Of a stretch of 64,000 bases of DNA, positions 42,517 to 50,364 are shown in pieces (positions within the stretch are counted from its first letter, which is position 1; each line of letters begins with the position of its first letter). Origin of the DNA: a virus. Made by a program: the position numbers and the translations under genes. The stretch is from IMG/VR virus record IMGVR_UViG_3300033153_003354, positions 17,383 to 81,382 of that record; one strand, written 5' to 3'. The notes under the pieces are model-generated. The model worked only from the letters and a program-made list of their open reading frames with translations, did not search any database and had not been told where the DNA came from.

Positions 42517-44657
42517 AAAGTGAATATTTAATTGGTGATGCCAAAGATGTGTTGAAAACACTACCAGATAAACATTTTCAGTGTGTTGTTACAAGTCCTC
42601 CTTATTGGGGGTTGCGATCATATTTGCCCGATGATGATGCAGAGAAAAAGAACGAACTTGGTACTGAACAAACACCAGAAGAATATGTTGCCAACCTAGT
42701 TGATGTTTTTCGTGAAGTAAAAAGGGTGTTACGTGACGATGGAAATGTTTGGTTGAACCTGGGCGATAGTTATGCTTCATCTGCTACTGGATCATTTAAT
42801 GGAGGAGGATTCAAAGATTCTTCTGCAAAATCGGGTGGTAGAAATTTATCTGGAGTAGAATCAAGTGGAAAAATGGATAAATTAAAAGCAAGTGGACTCA
42901 AACCAAAAGATTTGGTTGGAATCCCGTGGCGTGTCGCATTTGCACTTCAGCAGGACGGTTGGTGGTTACGCCAGGATATAATATGGTGTCTATCAGGAGG
43001 AACCTATCTATACGTCAAATCACAGAAGGGAATCATGCCGATGACGGTGAAAGATTTATACCGACTCGATTTGACAAAATGTCAATTATGGAACGGTGAT
43101 AAATGGACTAATATACTCGGTATGAACAAATCTAAACGAAAAGGCGATGAGTTGGAAATGGTTTTACGAAGCGGAGAAAGAATATCATGTACACCAAATC
43201 ATAAATTCCCAACCGAAAGAGGAAATATAGAAGCATTGGAAATCGAAATTGGGGATGTAATTGAATCTGTTATGTTGCCCGATGGGAACACACCAGAATA
43301 TATCAATGCTGAAATGGCATGGTTTATTGGCATCTATTTGGCGGAAGGGTCTAAAAGCGGAAGTGCGTTGCAGATAGCGGGACATGTCAAAGAAAAAACT
43401 CGGTGGGAACGCATACAGCAAATGGTGAAGTATTATGGGGGCTCTTGTACCCGTACAATATCCGGCAATAAAATGGACATCCGGGTTTATGGTAGAATCA
43501 TTCATGCTATCATAACTGAACATATTTCTGGAAGAATAGCAAAGAACAAAGGACTGTCTAATAAATGTTGGCAATACGATAACAAGTTTTTGGATAACTT
43601 ACTAACTGGGTATCTGGAAGGTGACGGTCATTGGGACAAGGAAAATAAAAGGTGGCGACTCGGATTCACACGAAACTATAATCTTGAACGTGATTTGAGA
43701 TCGTTGTCTGCAAGGCTGGGATATTCCATAACATTAAAACCCAACATATCGGAAAATACCGTAACAGGGAAAAAACACCCATCATTCAGAGGCGAAATTA
43801 GGAAAACCGTATCTAATCACCACAATAATAAATCAAGAAATGAAGTGGTTGAAATTCGTAAAGCAAGATGTAGGTATGTGTATGACTTGGGTGTTGAGGA
43901 TTACCCACATACATTTTCGTTGGCAAGTGGTATATTAACACACAACTCAAAGCCCAATCCTATGCCAGAAAGTGTTACCGACAGATGCACAAAATCCCAC
44001 GAATACGTCTTTTTGTTGACTAAATCGGCAAGATATTATTACGATTCTGATGCAATAAGGGAAAACCACGACCACCCATCAATAAATCATAAATCGGATA
44101 GAAAAACCACTGAACAAGAAAAATCGTTCATCGGAAAAGCACCAACAAATTTAGGTAGATGTGGTAACAACCCAAACGGCAGAAACAAACGCTCGGTGTG
44201 GACAATTAATACAAAACCGTATAAGGAAGCTCATTTCGCAGTATTTCCGCCAGAATTACCAGAACTGTGCATAAAAGCTGGAACAAGTGCCAAAGGACAA
44301 TGCTCGAAATGTGGAAATCCTTGGATTAGAGAAATTGAGAAAATACAAACCAACAAAAGCAACGAAAAAGGTATAACTGAAATGATAGAAAAAGGTGTTC
44401 CAAGACAAAAAGCAAATTTATATGTTACACAAAAAAGAGGAACAAATAAAACAATCGGATGGAAACCAACATGTGATTGCAATGCAAAAATCGTACCACA
44501 AATCGTTCTAGATCCCTTTGCCGGAAGTGGGACAACAATTATGGTTGCAAAGGAACTTGGCAGACATGGTATTGGAATTGATCTCAATGATAAATATCGT
44601 GAAATTGCTGTCCGAAGATGTAATTTAGATGTTGAATCAGTGGAGGATTTCTTTTGA
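42513..44657 (+). CDS. DNA methyltransferase (class beta) with intein
   Basis: 714 residues before splicing; about 394 after. Catalytic motif TSPPYW is at residues 27-32 and the AdoMet-binding DPFAGSGTT at about 667-675, the beta order of amino-group (N6-adenine or N4-cytosine) DNA methyltransferases. CSKCGNP and CDC give an inserted zinc knuckle. The protein ends VESVEDFF, a PIP-like tail that would couple methylation to replication by PCNA. An intein interrupts the conserved IIW-SKPNPMPES. Likely protects viral DNA or regulates it. Confidence 0.93.
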   Translation: MKSEYLIGDAKDVLKTLPDKHFQCVVTSPPYWGLRSYLPDDDAEKKNELGTEQTPEEYVANLVDVFREVKRVLRDDGNVWLNLGDSYASSATGSFNGGGFKDSSAKSGGRNLSGVESSGKMDKLKASGLKPKDLVGIPWRVAFALQQDGWWLRQDIIWCLSGGTYLYVKSQKGIMPMTVKDLYRLDLTKCQLWNGDKWTNILGMNKSKRKGDELEMVLRSGERISCTPNHKFPTERGNIEALEIEIGDVIESVMLPDGNTPEYINAEMAWFIGIYLAEGSKSGSALQIAGHVKEKTRWERIQQMVKYYGGSCTRTISGNKMDIRVYGRIIHAIITEHISGRIAKNKGLSNKCWQYDNKFLDNLLTGYLEGDGHWDKENKRWRLGFTRNYNLERDLRSLSARLGYSITLKPNISENTVTGKKHPSFRGEIRKTVSNHHNNKSRNEVVEIRKARCRYVYDLGVEDYPHTFSLASGILTHNSKPNPMPESVTDRCTKSHEYVFLLTKSARYYYDSDAIRENHDHPSINHKSDRKTTEQEKSFIGKAPTNLGRCGNNPNGRNKRSVWTINTKPYKEAHFAVFPPELPELCIKAGTSAKGQCSKCGNPWIREIEKIQTNKSNEKGITEMIEKGVPRQKANLYVTQKRGTNKTIGWKPTCDCNAKIVPQIVLDPFAGSGTTIMVAKELGRHGIGIDLNDKYREIAVRRCNLDVESVEDFF
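42987..43946 (+). mobile_element. Intein with LAGLIDADG homing endonuclease, 320 aa
   Basis: Begins with Cys (CLSGGTYLYVKS), has block B GERISCTPNHKF, endonuclease motifs WFIGIYLAEGS and LLTGYLEGDGHW, block F VYDLGVEDYPHTF, and ends ASGILTHN followed by Ser+1 of the extein. All splicing residues (Cys1, block-B Thr/His, final Asn, +1 Ser) are present. The insertion point is inside a catalytic-domain motif, typical of inteins. Confidence 0.93.
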
Positions 44658-44688
44658 AAATAATAGAATTATTTAATATAAGGTGAAA

Positions 44689-45642
44689 ATGAAAGTTCTT
44701 TTGATACAAATTGATGGGAAACTCCCAAATCTAGCCCTTATGAAGTTATCACAATACCATAAAGATCGTGGTGATATAGTTGTTCTTGAAAAATATAATC
44801 GTGCTCCAGGATGGGATATTCATAACCCAGATATGGTATATATTTCTTGTATTTGGAAAGAAAATCGTTTAGGTGCATTGGATGCACGAGATTTTTACCA
44901 ACAACGTGGGATAAAAACAATCATTGGTGGATCCGGTGTTGATTTAACTACAAAACTTGATCCAGACATTGAAAGATTGAAACCCGACTATTCATTATAT
45001 CCAGACAACGACAAATCAATGGGCTTTACAACGAGAGGGTGCATAAGGAAATGTGGTTTTTGTATAGTGCCAAAGAAAGAGGGCAAGATATGTAAATGGC
45101 AACATCCGAGAGAGTTTCATAACGAGGACTTTAACAAGATAACTTTACTTGATAGTAATGGTTATGCTATGAAAGATTGGTTCTTTGAGGTTACAGATTG
45201 GTATATGGAACAAGGATTAAAAATCGCTTACAATCAAGGGTTTGATATTAGGATATTGACAGAAGAAATCGCAGGAAGATTGGCAGATTTAAAATATTAT
45301 GAAACCTTACATTTTGCCTTTGATGGTATGGAGTATGAAGAAAAGGTGGTTGATGGTATTCAAATGTTGAAAGATGCAGGGATAAATATAAGATCAATGG
45401 TTCAATTTTTTGTATTGGTAGGTTACAATACCACCAAAGATGAAGATAAATATAGATGTCGATTATTGAAGGAATTAGGTACTGGTGCGTATGTCATGAG
45501 ATATAAAACCACTCCTTGGACAAAGAAAATATATCGTTGGGCTAACAGAAAAGAATTGTTTTGGTCTATTGATATAGATGATTACGATAGAAATCCAAAA
45601 CCAATTATCCCAGAAGCAGATAGTATAATGGAATTTATGTAA
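44689..45642 (+). CDS. Radical SAM protein with B12-binding-like N-terminus
   Basis: 317 residues from ATG 44689 (AAGGTGA before it). N-terminal ~100 residues have a Rossmann-like pattern similar to B12-binding domains (KTIIGGSGVD). The cluster motif is GCIRKCGFC (C-x3-C-x2-C) at about 119-127. Viral homologues of such proteins are known but their substrate is unknown; candidate roles are nucleotide or RNA modification. It lies 31 bases after the methyltransferase. Confidence 0.88.
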   Translation: MKVLLIQIDGKLPNLALMKLSQYHKDRGDIVVLEKYNRAPGWDIHNPDMVYISCIWKENRLGALDARDFYQQRGIKTIIGGSGVDLTTKLDPDIERLKPDYSLYPDNDKSMGFTTRGCIRKCGFCIVPKKEGKICKWQHPREFHNEDFNKITLLDSNGYAMKDWFFEVTDWYMEQGLKIAYNQGFDIRILTEEIAGRLADLKYYETLHFAFDGMEYEEKVVDGIQMLKDAGINIRSMVQFFVLVGYNTTKDEDKYRCRLLKELGTGAYVMRYKTTPWTKKIYRWANRKELFWSIDIDDYDRNPKPIIPEADSIMEFM

Positions 45643-45678
45643 TTTGATTTATAGATTTGAAAAACCTACAAAACAACA

Positions 45679-45692
45679 TAAAAGTATAAATA
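45679..45692 (+). promoter_or_regulatory. TATA promoter
   Basis: AAAAGTATAAATAGAAG is followed about 35 bases later by TTAGGTGAGAAA and ATG 45724; the spacing gives a short leader with a ribosome-binding site. Confidence 0.65.
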
Positions 45693-45723
45693 GAAGTTAA
45701 CCAATGATGAATTAGGTGAGAAA

Positions 45724-46044
45724 ATGACTAAAAAAGTAATTGAAGGTATATTTTGCAACATGTGTGGTCGTTTTATTAAATATACATATGATAAATATAC
45801 AAAATCTTCAGAATGTATAGGATGTGGAAAACATCTATGTGAAAAGTGTACTTGTGAGATCAATGTAACAACAATCAAAAGACATTGGAAAGAATCTACT
45901 GGTACACTGCCTTATGGAGCTGGTGGTACAATAACATCACCATTTAGAGAGATAAAAATATGTGAAGATTGTCTTCCTAGTGACAACGAGGTTTTGGATG
46001 CAATCACTACATATATCAAAGGCGTTGGTGAGAATGATGACTGA
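45724..46044 (+). CDS. Zinc-binding protein, 106 aa
   Basis: CNMCGRF, CIGCGKHLCEKCTCE and a C-terminal CEDC make a cross-brace-like set of cysteines suited to two zinc ions, resembling small FYVE/RING-type treble clefs. Its own promoter lies upstream. Probably an adaptor or inhibitor rather than an enzyme. Confidence 0.75.
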   Translation: MTKKVIEGIFCNMCGRFIKYTYDKYTKSSECIGCGKHLCEKCTCEINVTTIKRHWKESTGTLPYGAGGTITSPFREIKICEDCLPSDNEVLDAITTYIKGVGENDD

Positions 46045-46200
46045 AGATTGTAAATCATCTCTTAATAAATTTATTCGCAAACTTACTCATAGACCACTCC
46101 TTACCTATGTAAATATATAAAAGAGTTACTTCACACGTAAGGAGAAATTAATCGCCTTGCAAAGTCGAGTAACCCGAAGATGTATAAATATGTTTAGAAA
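46045..46200 (+). other. Intergenic region with weak RNA-like signals
   Basis: No gene. A TATA-like ATATATAAAAG lies at about 46108-46120, followed by an imperfect stem GTTACT/AGTAAC (46122-46174) that encloses AAGGAG and CCTTG. It may encode a small RNA, but evidence is thin. Confidence 0.3.
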
Positions 46201-46212
46201 AGTTTATATAGT
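46201..46212 (+). promoter_or_regulatory. TATA promoter for putative ncRNA
   Basis: AAGTTTATATAGTTTG, the same element as before the abrB-tnpB pair. No gene follows within 410 bases, but a nested stem structure begins about 30 bases downstream. Confidence 0.65.
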
Positions 46213-46230
46213 TTGACAACATACTTGTTT

Positions 46231-46300
46231 TGATATAACGGGAAACCAACATGTCGCTTGGTTCATTGTTTCACCTCAACTTAATTTTATCCCGTTATGT
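46231..46300 (+). ncRNA. Putative structured small RNA
   Basis: Starts near the predicted transcription start. An outer stem ATAACGGGA/TCCCGTTAT (46235-46243 with 46290-46298, 9 bp perfect) encloses a hairpin AACCAA/TTGGTT (46244-46249 with 46258-46263, loop CATGTCGC). A terminator-like hairpin lies 25 bases further on. No open frame of note runs through it. Confidence 0.5.
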
Positions 46301-46322
46301 CTACTATATGATCTTGTGAGTT

Positions 46323-46345
46323 ACACCACTAACAAGTGGGTTTTT
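46323..46345 (+). terminator. Hairpin followed by T run
   Basis: CCACT-AACA-AGTGG followed by GTTTTT, placed right after the putative small RNA. The same 18-base sequence ACACCACTAACAAGTGGG occurs again at 49316-49333. Confidence 0.55.
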
Positions 46346-46620
46346 CAAAAATTGACCTCACGGTTTTTCTAGGGTGACAATGACAAGGAAAAAGCTGTCG
46401 AGAAAAAGTGAATTTAATAATAAGATATTAACATTTAAATAATCTTGGATCGAGAGATTTAATTAACTTCAACTTTCAAGTTCACTTTCACCCTACTTGC
46501 TTCCAAAATGAAGTGGAACTTATTTTTATGTGTTTGACTAGGGATCATCAACCTTGAATTGGAACTTAAAGGATATACTATTATATAGTCACACAGGTAT
46601 AGAGTGGTAGAGGTGTAAAA
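46346..46620 (+). other. Intergenic region with hairpin and promoter
   Basis: No gene. An imperfect long hairpin (AAGTTC-ACTTTCA with TGAAGTGGAACTT, about 46478-46530) is followed by ATTTTTAT. A TATA box (ATACTATTATATAG) at about 46573-46587 and the leader GTAGAGGTG serve the next gene. Confidence 0.45.
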
Positions 46621-46622
46621 AA

Positions 46623-46814
46623 ATGTCCAAAGATGAAACCCAATCGAACAACGAAACGATAAATGCAGTGTGCCAGCTGATAGAGAGGATAATGTTGGAG
46701 GGTGATGATCCATTCGCTCCGCATGTATATCTATCCTCATATCCAGAGTTGGCGATATATAATTTATCGGAATCCGAAATAAAAGAGATATGGGAAAAAG
46801 AGGTGATTAAATGA
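46623..46814 (+). CDS. Acidic hypothetical protein, 63 aa
   Basis: ATG 46623 follows GTAGAGGTGTAAAAAA. Helical, acidic, starts MSKDETQSNNETINAVCQL. The start region carries the CCAAAGATG word. No family. It begins a four-gene cluster. Confidence 0.65.
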   Translation: MSKDETQSNNETINAVCQLIERIMLEGDDPFAPHVYLSSYPELAIYNLSESEIKEIWEKEVIK

Positions 46815-46903
46815 ACATAAAAACAACAAAGACAAAGACCGGATACGAGATAAGAGTGAACGGAAAGATCGTATATAGTGACGATATAGAGGAGGAAATT
46901 TAA
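46811..46903 (+). CDS. Mini-protein, 30 aa
   Basis: Overlaps the previous stop (ATGA-type). MNIKTTKTKTGYEIRVNGK then an acidic end. A beta hairpin with acidic tail is likely. Short, but has coupled translation and coding-like composition. Confidence 0.45.
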   Translation: MNIKTTKTKTGYEIRVNGKIVYSDDIEEEI

Positions 46904-46944
46904 ATTTTCTATTTGTTTTTCAAATAAAAAGAAGAGGTGAAAAA

Positions 46945-47220
46945 ATGGTCGATAGCACATTGGTCGCTCTTGGGATCACGAGTGGAATTATCGGTTCGGC
47001 AATAATATTAAAAGGACCGATAAAAGATTTGTTTTTATCCCTGGGTGAGAATTTAAAACCTACTCCCCCGACACCAGAGATAACAGTCGAATTTAAATCT
47101 CCGGTTGAGATAAAAAACACGGATATAAATTTCTCGACACCGATAGAAATCCATACATACTCGATGCCTAGGAAGAGAGATAAAAATCCAAAACCGGAGA
47201 TAAAAGAATACTTGCTATGA
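46945..47220 (+). CDS. Membrane-anchored hypothetical protein, 91 aa
   Basis: N-terminal hydrophobic segment (LVALGITSGIIGSAIILKG), proline-rich linker (PTPPTPEITV), beta strand and basic C-terminus. GAAGAGGTGAAAAA precedes the ATG. Function unknown. Confidence 0.65.
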   Translation: MVDSTLVALGITSGIIGSAIILKGPIKDLFLSLGENLKPTPPTPEITVEFKSPVEIKNTDINFSTPIEIHTYSMPRKRDKNPKPEIKEYLL

Positions 47221-47229
47221 GGTGGAAAA

Positions 47230-47427
47230 ATGAAAAAAATATATAAAAAACTATTGGTCGATGAATGGCAAAAAGAATTCTCGGTTATTGAGGTATCCAA
47301 AGAGTGTTTTGATATTAGCCCAGAAATTGAAACTGTCGGAACGATGATCGGAATAAAAATTTATTCATTGGAGGATTTAAATTTTCGAATGAATATATTG
47401 ATCGAAAAAGGATTCTCTTTATATTGA
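47230..47427 (+). CDS. Hypothetical protein, 65 aa
   Basis: GAGGTGGAAAA precedes ATG 47230. Alpha/beta, starting MKKIYKKLLVDEWQKEF. Last gene before the repeat-rich non-coding region. Confidence 0.6.
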   Translation: MKKIYKKLLVDEWQKEFSVIEVSKECFDISPEIETVGTMIGIKIYSLEDLNFRMNILIEKGFSLY

Positions 47428-47688
47428 GGTTAAAAAATAATTATTTTCAAAATTTTTGGATTTTTTCGATCCGCATTAAAATTTTTCAGAAAAAATAAAA
47501 ATAAAAATAAAAATAAATATCGAAAAATCTCTACCAATTGACGACCTTTTATATTTCCGAAAAGTTATAAATATATTTCTCTGGAGCTAGAAATCTCTAC
47601 CAATTGAGTCAATTACGTTTTGGTTTAATTATTTGTCGTTCCGATAAAAAATAAACCAAGTTCCAAAAAATCTCTACCAATTGAGGGT
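47428..47688. other. AT-rich non-coding region
   Basis: No gene. It holds A-rich runs (AAAAATAAAAATAAAAATAA), a TATA box (AGTTATAAATATATTTC, about 47562-47578) and three of the four 17-base direct repeats. Confidence 0.5.
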
Positions 47689-47950
47689 GCTGGGACACAA
47701 AAAAGAGGTGATTTTGTCCAACCGAGCTGTGTCCCAGCGAAGTGATACAGGTCTGCCCGGTTTCTTACAGTGTTTCCATCCGTTTGTAAACCACTATATG
47801 ATGCACGTAGTATAAATACTTTCCTACCCCAAAGATGTTTTGCTGGACAAATGTCCAAATAACCACTTGGTTAAGAGTAAAATGACCGATTATAACACCG
47901 AAATAACCACTAAATTAAATTTTCGTCTGGTCAAAATCCCTACCAATTGA
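47525..47950 (+). repeat. Four direct repeats of AAATCTCTACCAATTGA
   Basis: Copies at 47525-47541, 47591-47607, 47668-47684 (identical) and 47934-47950 (one mismatch, CCC for CTC). Spacing is 66, 77 and 266 bases. The common core is 17 bases and flanks do not match. They could be iterons of an origin, protein-binding sites, or remnants of a CRISPR-like array. Confidence 0.8.
47689..47762 (+). ncRNA. Putative pseudoknotted RNA element
   Basis: A perfect 11-bp inverted repeat GCTGGGACACA/TGTGTCCCAGC (47689-47699 with 47728-47738). The last 8 loop bases AACCGAGC (47720-47727) can pair with GCCCGGTT (47755-47762) with one mismatch, giving an H-type pseudoknot with no gap between stems. It follows directly after repeat copy 3. 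Confidence 0.45.
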
Positions 47951-48142
47951 ACAATTTAATAATTATATTGTTTTTAATTATCAAAATGTTATTTCACTAT
48001 GATCTCAAATGTAATCCATAGACGGTGTCATAAACTATCCTTAAACCCACCATAACGCCATTCAAATCTTTAAAACGTATCAAACCATACCAAATCATCT
48101 TTGTTGGCCCAGGATTGACTGTTTGATACCTTAAACGGCGTT
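47763..48142. other. Intergenic region before the histone-fold gene
   Basis: No gene seen. It contains a palindromic TATA-like GTATAAATAC (about 47810), the fourth direct repeat, one CCAAAGATG word (47830) and the 3' flank of the minus-strand histone gene. Confidence 0.4.
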
Positions 48143-48586
48143 TTAATCATCCTCATCCAGCTCATTATCATCCAAGATGTCATATTTGTCTAACAATGAT
48201 TTGATCTCACCAGTTTCTTCAGCTTCCTTAACCTCTTTGATAGCTTGGCGCACCAAATATTGTACCATTTTCTTACTTGCCCTCTGACTTACCTTCTTTA
48301 CATGGAAGGATCCAACATTTATGTTTATATTTTGTCGTAATTCCAATATCATCTGTATATCTTGGAAGGCAATTGTCTTTCCCGGCATTTTCGCAGCACA
48401 TCCAGCCACATCCTCAACAATCGTATTCACAACCAGGTTGATCGCATCAATAACTTCAGCAGAGATACGTTTGCCACTCCCATCCTTGAGAGCTTTCCGC
48501 ACCAAAGATTTGTTAATCATCATTGGGAGATCCTCTGCTCGTTGCTCGTCCATGCCTTTCTCTAATATCTCAAATACTTCCATCAT
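48143..48586 (-). CDS. Histone-fold protein
   Basis: 147 residues. Residues about 23-85 follow the archaeal histone order: helix 1 INKSLVRKALKDGSGKRIS, long helix 2 AEVIDAINLVVNTIVED, loop MPGKTIAFQD and helix 3 IQMIL. A helical extension (VSQRASKKMVQYLVRQAI) and an acidic tail follow. It would bind and compact viral or host DNA, or act as a regulator. It stands alone in the gene-poor region; a minus-strand TATA (GGTTTTTATACATC) lies near 48664-48678. Confidence 0.75.
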   Translation of the reverse strand: MMEVFEILEKGMDEQRAEDLPMMINKSLVRKALKDGSGKRISAEVIDAINLVVNTIVEDVAGCAAKMPGKTIAFQDIQMILELRQNININVGSFHVKKVSQRASKKMVQYLVRQAIKEVKEAEETGEIKSLLDKYDILDDNELDEDD

Positions 48587-49757
48587 ATCACCCCGATTTG
48601 TGGTTTTATCGGATTTTCGACAAATCCAGAAAACGGATCACCAACAATCTATGTCAAAGATGTATAAAAACCTTTCCCAAGGATGATTTTATAGACCCCA
48701 TGGGTCTATCGCCCAAAATACTCCAAAAGTCAGGGGAAGTATATAATCTATTATTATTATATACAATACTGAAACGAAATATTTATCAGTGGTGGTATTT
48801 AAACTTCCACTACTAGAAGTTTAAGTTTATATACTTACATAAATAACAAGTCAAATAAACAAACCATATATTAGAATAATATATGGTATAGTATGCCTAA
48901 ATATCCAAACCTTCTATATATACCTTGACATGTCAGTTGTGGTAGTTCTATTATTACCACTACTGTGAAGTGATAGAATTAAACTATATAAACTTGCACT
49001 GCCAGCCATGTTGTCGTATTATATTATGTATATAATATAGGGATCTGCTTGTTATCTTTCTATTATATATATTTTATGGAGTGTTACTTTTCCATATTTT
49101 GCAATTCTGTGGACCGATTTTAAATTTGATATCCGTTAAACCTCGAAATACTCCATATATTCAATAAAAAGGGGTCAAAACTATCACGGAATCGAAAACC
49201 ACCCAAAATCGAAAAAAAGGGGGGTCATATATATAGATGAAGGAAAAAATAATGTTTTTTTGATAAAGTGTGTTTTTTTACAATATATATAATAATTTCT
49301 ATTACTAGTCAGATAACACCACTAACAAGTGGGATTACAAATGGAATTGTTAGTAAATTAACCAAAGATGGAAATGTAAATTTGACTATCAATCGACTAT
49401 TAAATTCATCATTTTGTTGTTCTGTGTAACTTGCAGTGACATAGATCAACCATATCATCTTTGGTATAGATTACTATAGAAATAAGATTGATGATAAAGT
49501 GGAAAGGACACCCGTGAGTGTTTAAGAATAAAGTGTTGTGATCGTCTGTGTCCTATTCCAAAGATGAATGTACTTGTATGTATATAAATGTATTGGTCGT
49601 TTGATTGTCCGGTTGTTCCGTTAATCCTACGGAGTAATGGATCAAACGGCGTACATATACTAACCATCACAAATCATCTTTGGGTCGACACATGGACCTG
49701 TATGGGTGGTTTCTGTGGACAATAAATACTTATACATCTTTGGATATAACATATTAT
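48587..49757. other. Long non-coding region dense in inverted repeats (candidate origin/control region)
   Basis: About 1.1 kb without a convincing gene. Perfect inverted repeats: ATAGACCC/GGGTCTAT (48691-48709), TTAAACTTC/GAAGTTTAA (48799-48824), ACCATATATTA/TAATATATGGT (48863-48887), TGACATGTCA (48926-48935), GTGGTA/TACCAC (48939-48960) and CGTTTGAT/ATCAAACG (49598-49648). TATA boxes occur at about 48828, 48975 and 49581. Five CCAAAGATG words fall in 49362-49743. Confidence 0.55.
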
Positions 49758-50306
49758 ATGATTCCAAAGAGGGATGAAAAACGAGAACAACGAATAATAA
49801 AACGATGTATTAAATTACTTAAATATTATAATATTACAAATGTAAACGTGGTGTTTGATGGTAGGTTGAAACATATGTCTTATTATAATCAATTAAGTAG
49901 AAAGATAGTTTTAAATTCAACCTGGTTATATGCTAATACCCAAACTATGTTTTGGACACGTGTTGTTCTACATGAGATCGCACACGTCATCCATTGGGAT
50001 GAATATATTTGGTTGCAACCATCACAATTTCATAATAATATGTTTAAAGAAATATTCTTTTCTATTGGTGGAACAGGATGTGGGAATGAAACACAAGATG
50101 GAGATTTTAAAAACTTATATAATGTATATAAATGTAATAAATGTGGTTATAAATGGTATTCACCAACAAAATTTATAGACAAAGAACACCCACATATATC
50201 TGATACTTGTGATGGTATGGTAATACATATAGGATCAAAAATACTTTCCACTGGAAGTGTAGACTCAAAGATGAAGTTGAAAACTATTTCCACTGGAAAT
50301 CAATAG
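49758..50306 (+). CDS. SprT-like zinc metallopeptidase 1
   Basis: 182 residues from ATG 49758; a TATA box (AATAAATACTT, 49721-49731) predicts a transcript start near 49750. An in-frame ATG at 49692 is less likely. The motif VVLHEIAHVIH is the HExxH zinc site, followed by a distal zinc ribbon (CNKCGYKW and a later Cys). SprT/Spartan proteins cleave DNA-crosslinked proteins or act at replication forks. A second family member is at 60142. Confidence 0.82.
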   Translation: MIPKRDEKREQRIIKRCIKLLKYYNITNVNVVFDGRLKHMSYYNQLSRKIVLNSTWLYANTQTMFWTRVVLHEIAHVIHWDEYIWLQPSQFHNNMFKEIFFSIGGTGCGNETQDGDFKNLYNVYKCNKCGYKWYSPTKFIDKEHPHISDTCDGMVIHIGSKILSTGSVDSKMKLKTISTGNQ

Positions 50307-50364
50307 TGAAATGTACAACATGGTCTATATATCATTGGTTTGGTGTCCCACTTTGTACACTCGA

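Noticed and set aside
47625-47858. Minus-strand open frame of 77 codons
   Set aside because: It covers the hairpin, direct repeat 3 and TATA-like sequences, lacks a ribosome-binding site and has no protein-like pattern.
47525-47950. CRISPR array
   Set aside because: Only four 17-base copies with unequal spacing (66, 77, 266), no cas genes and no uniform spacers. Reported as direct repeats, with a remnant array only as an alternative.
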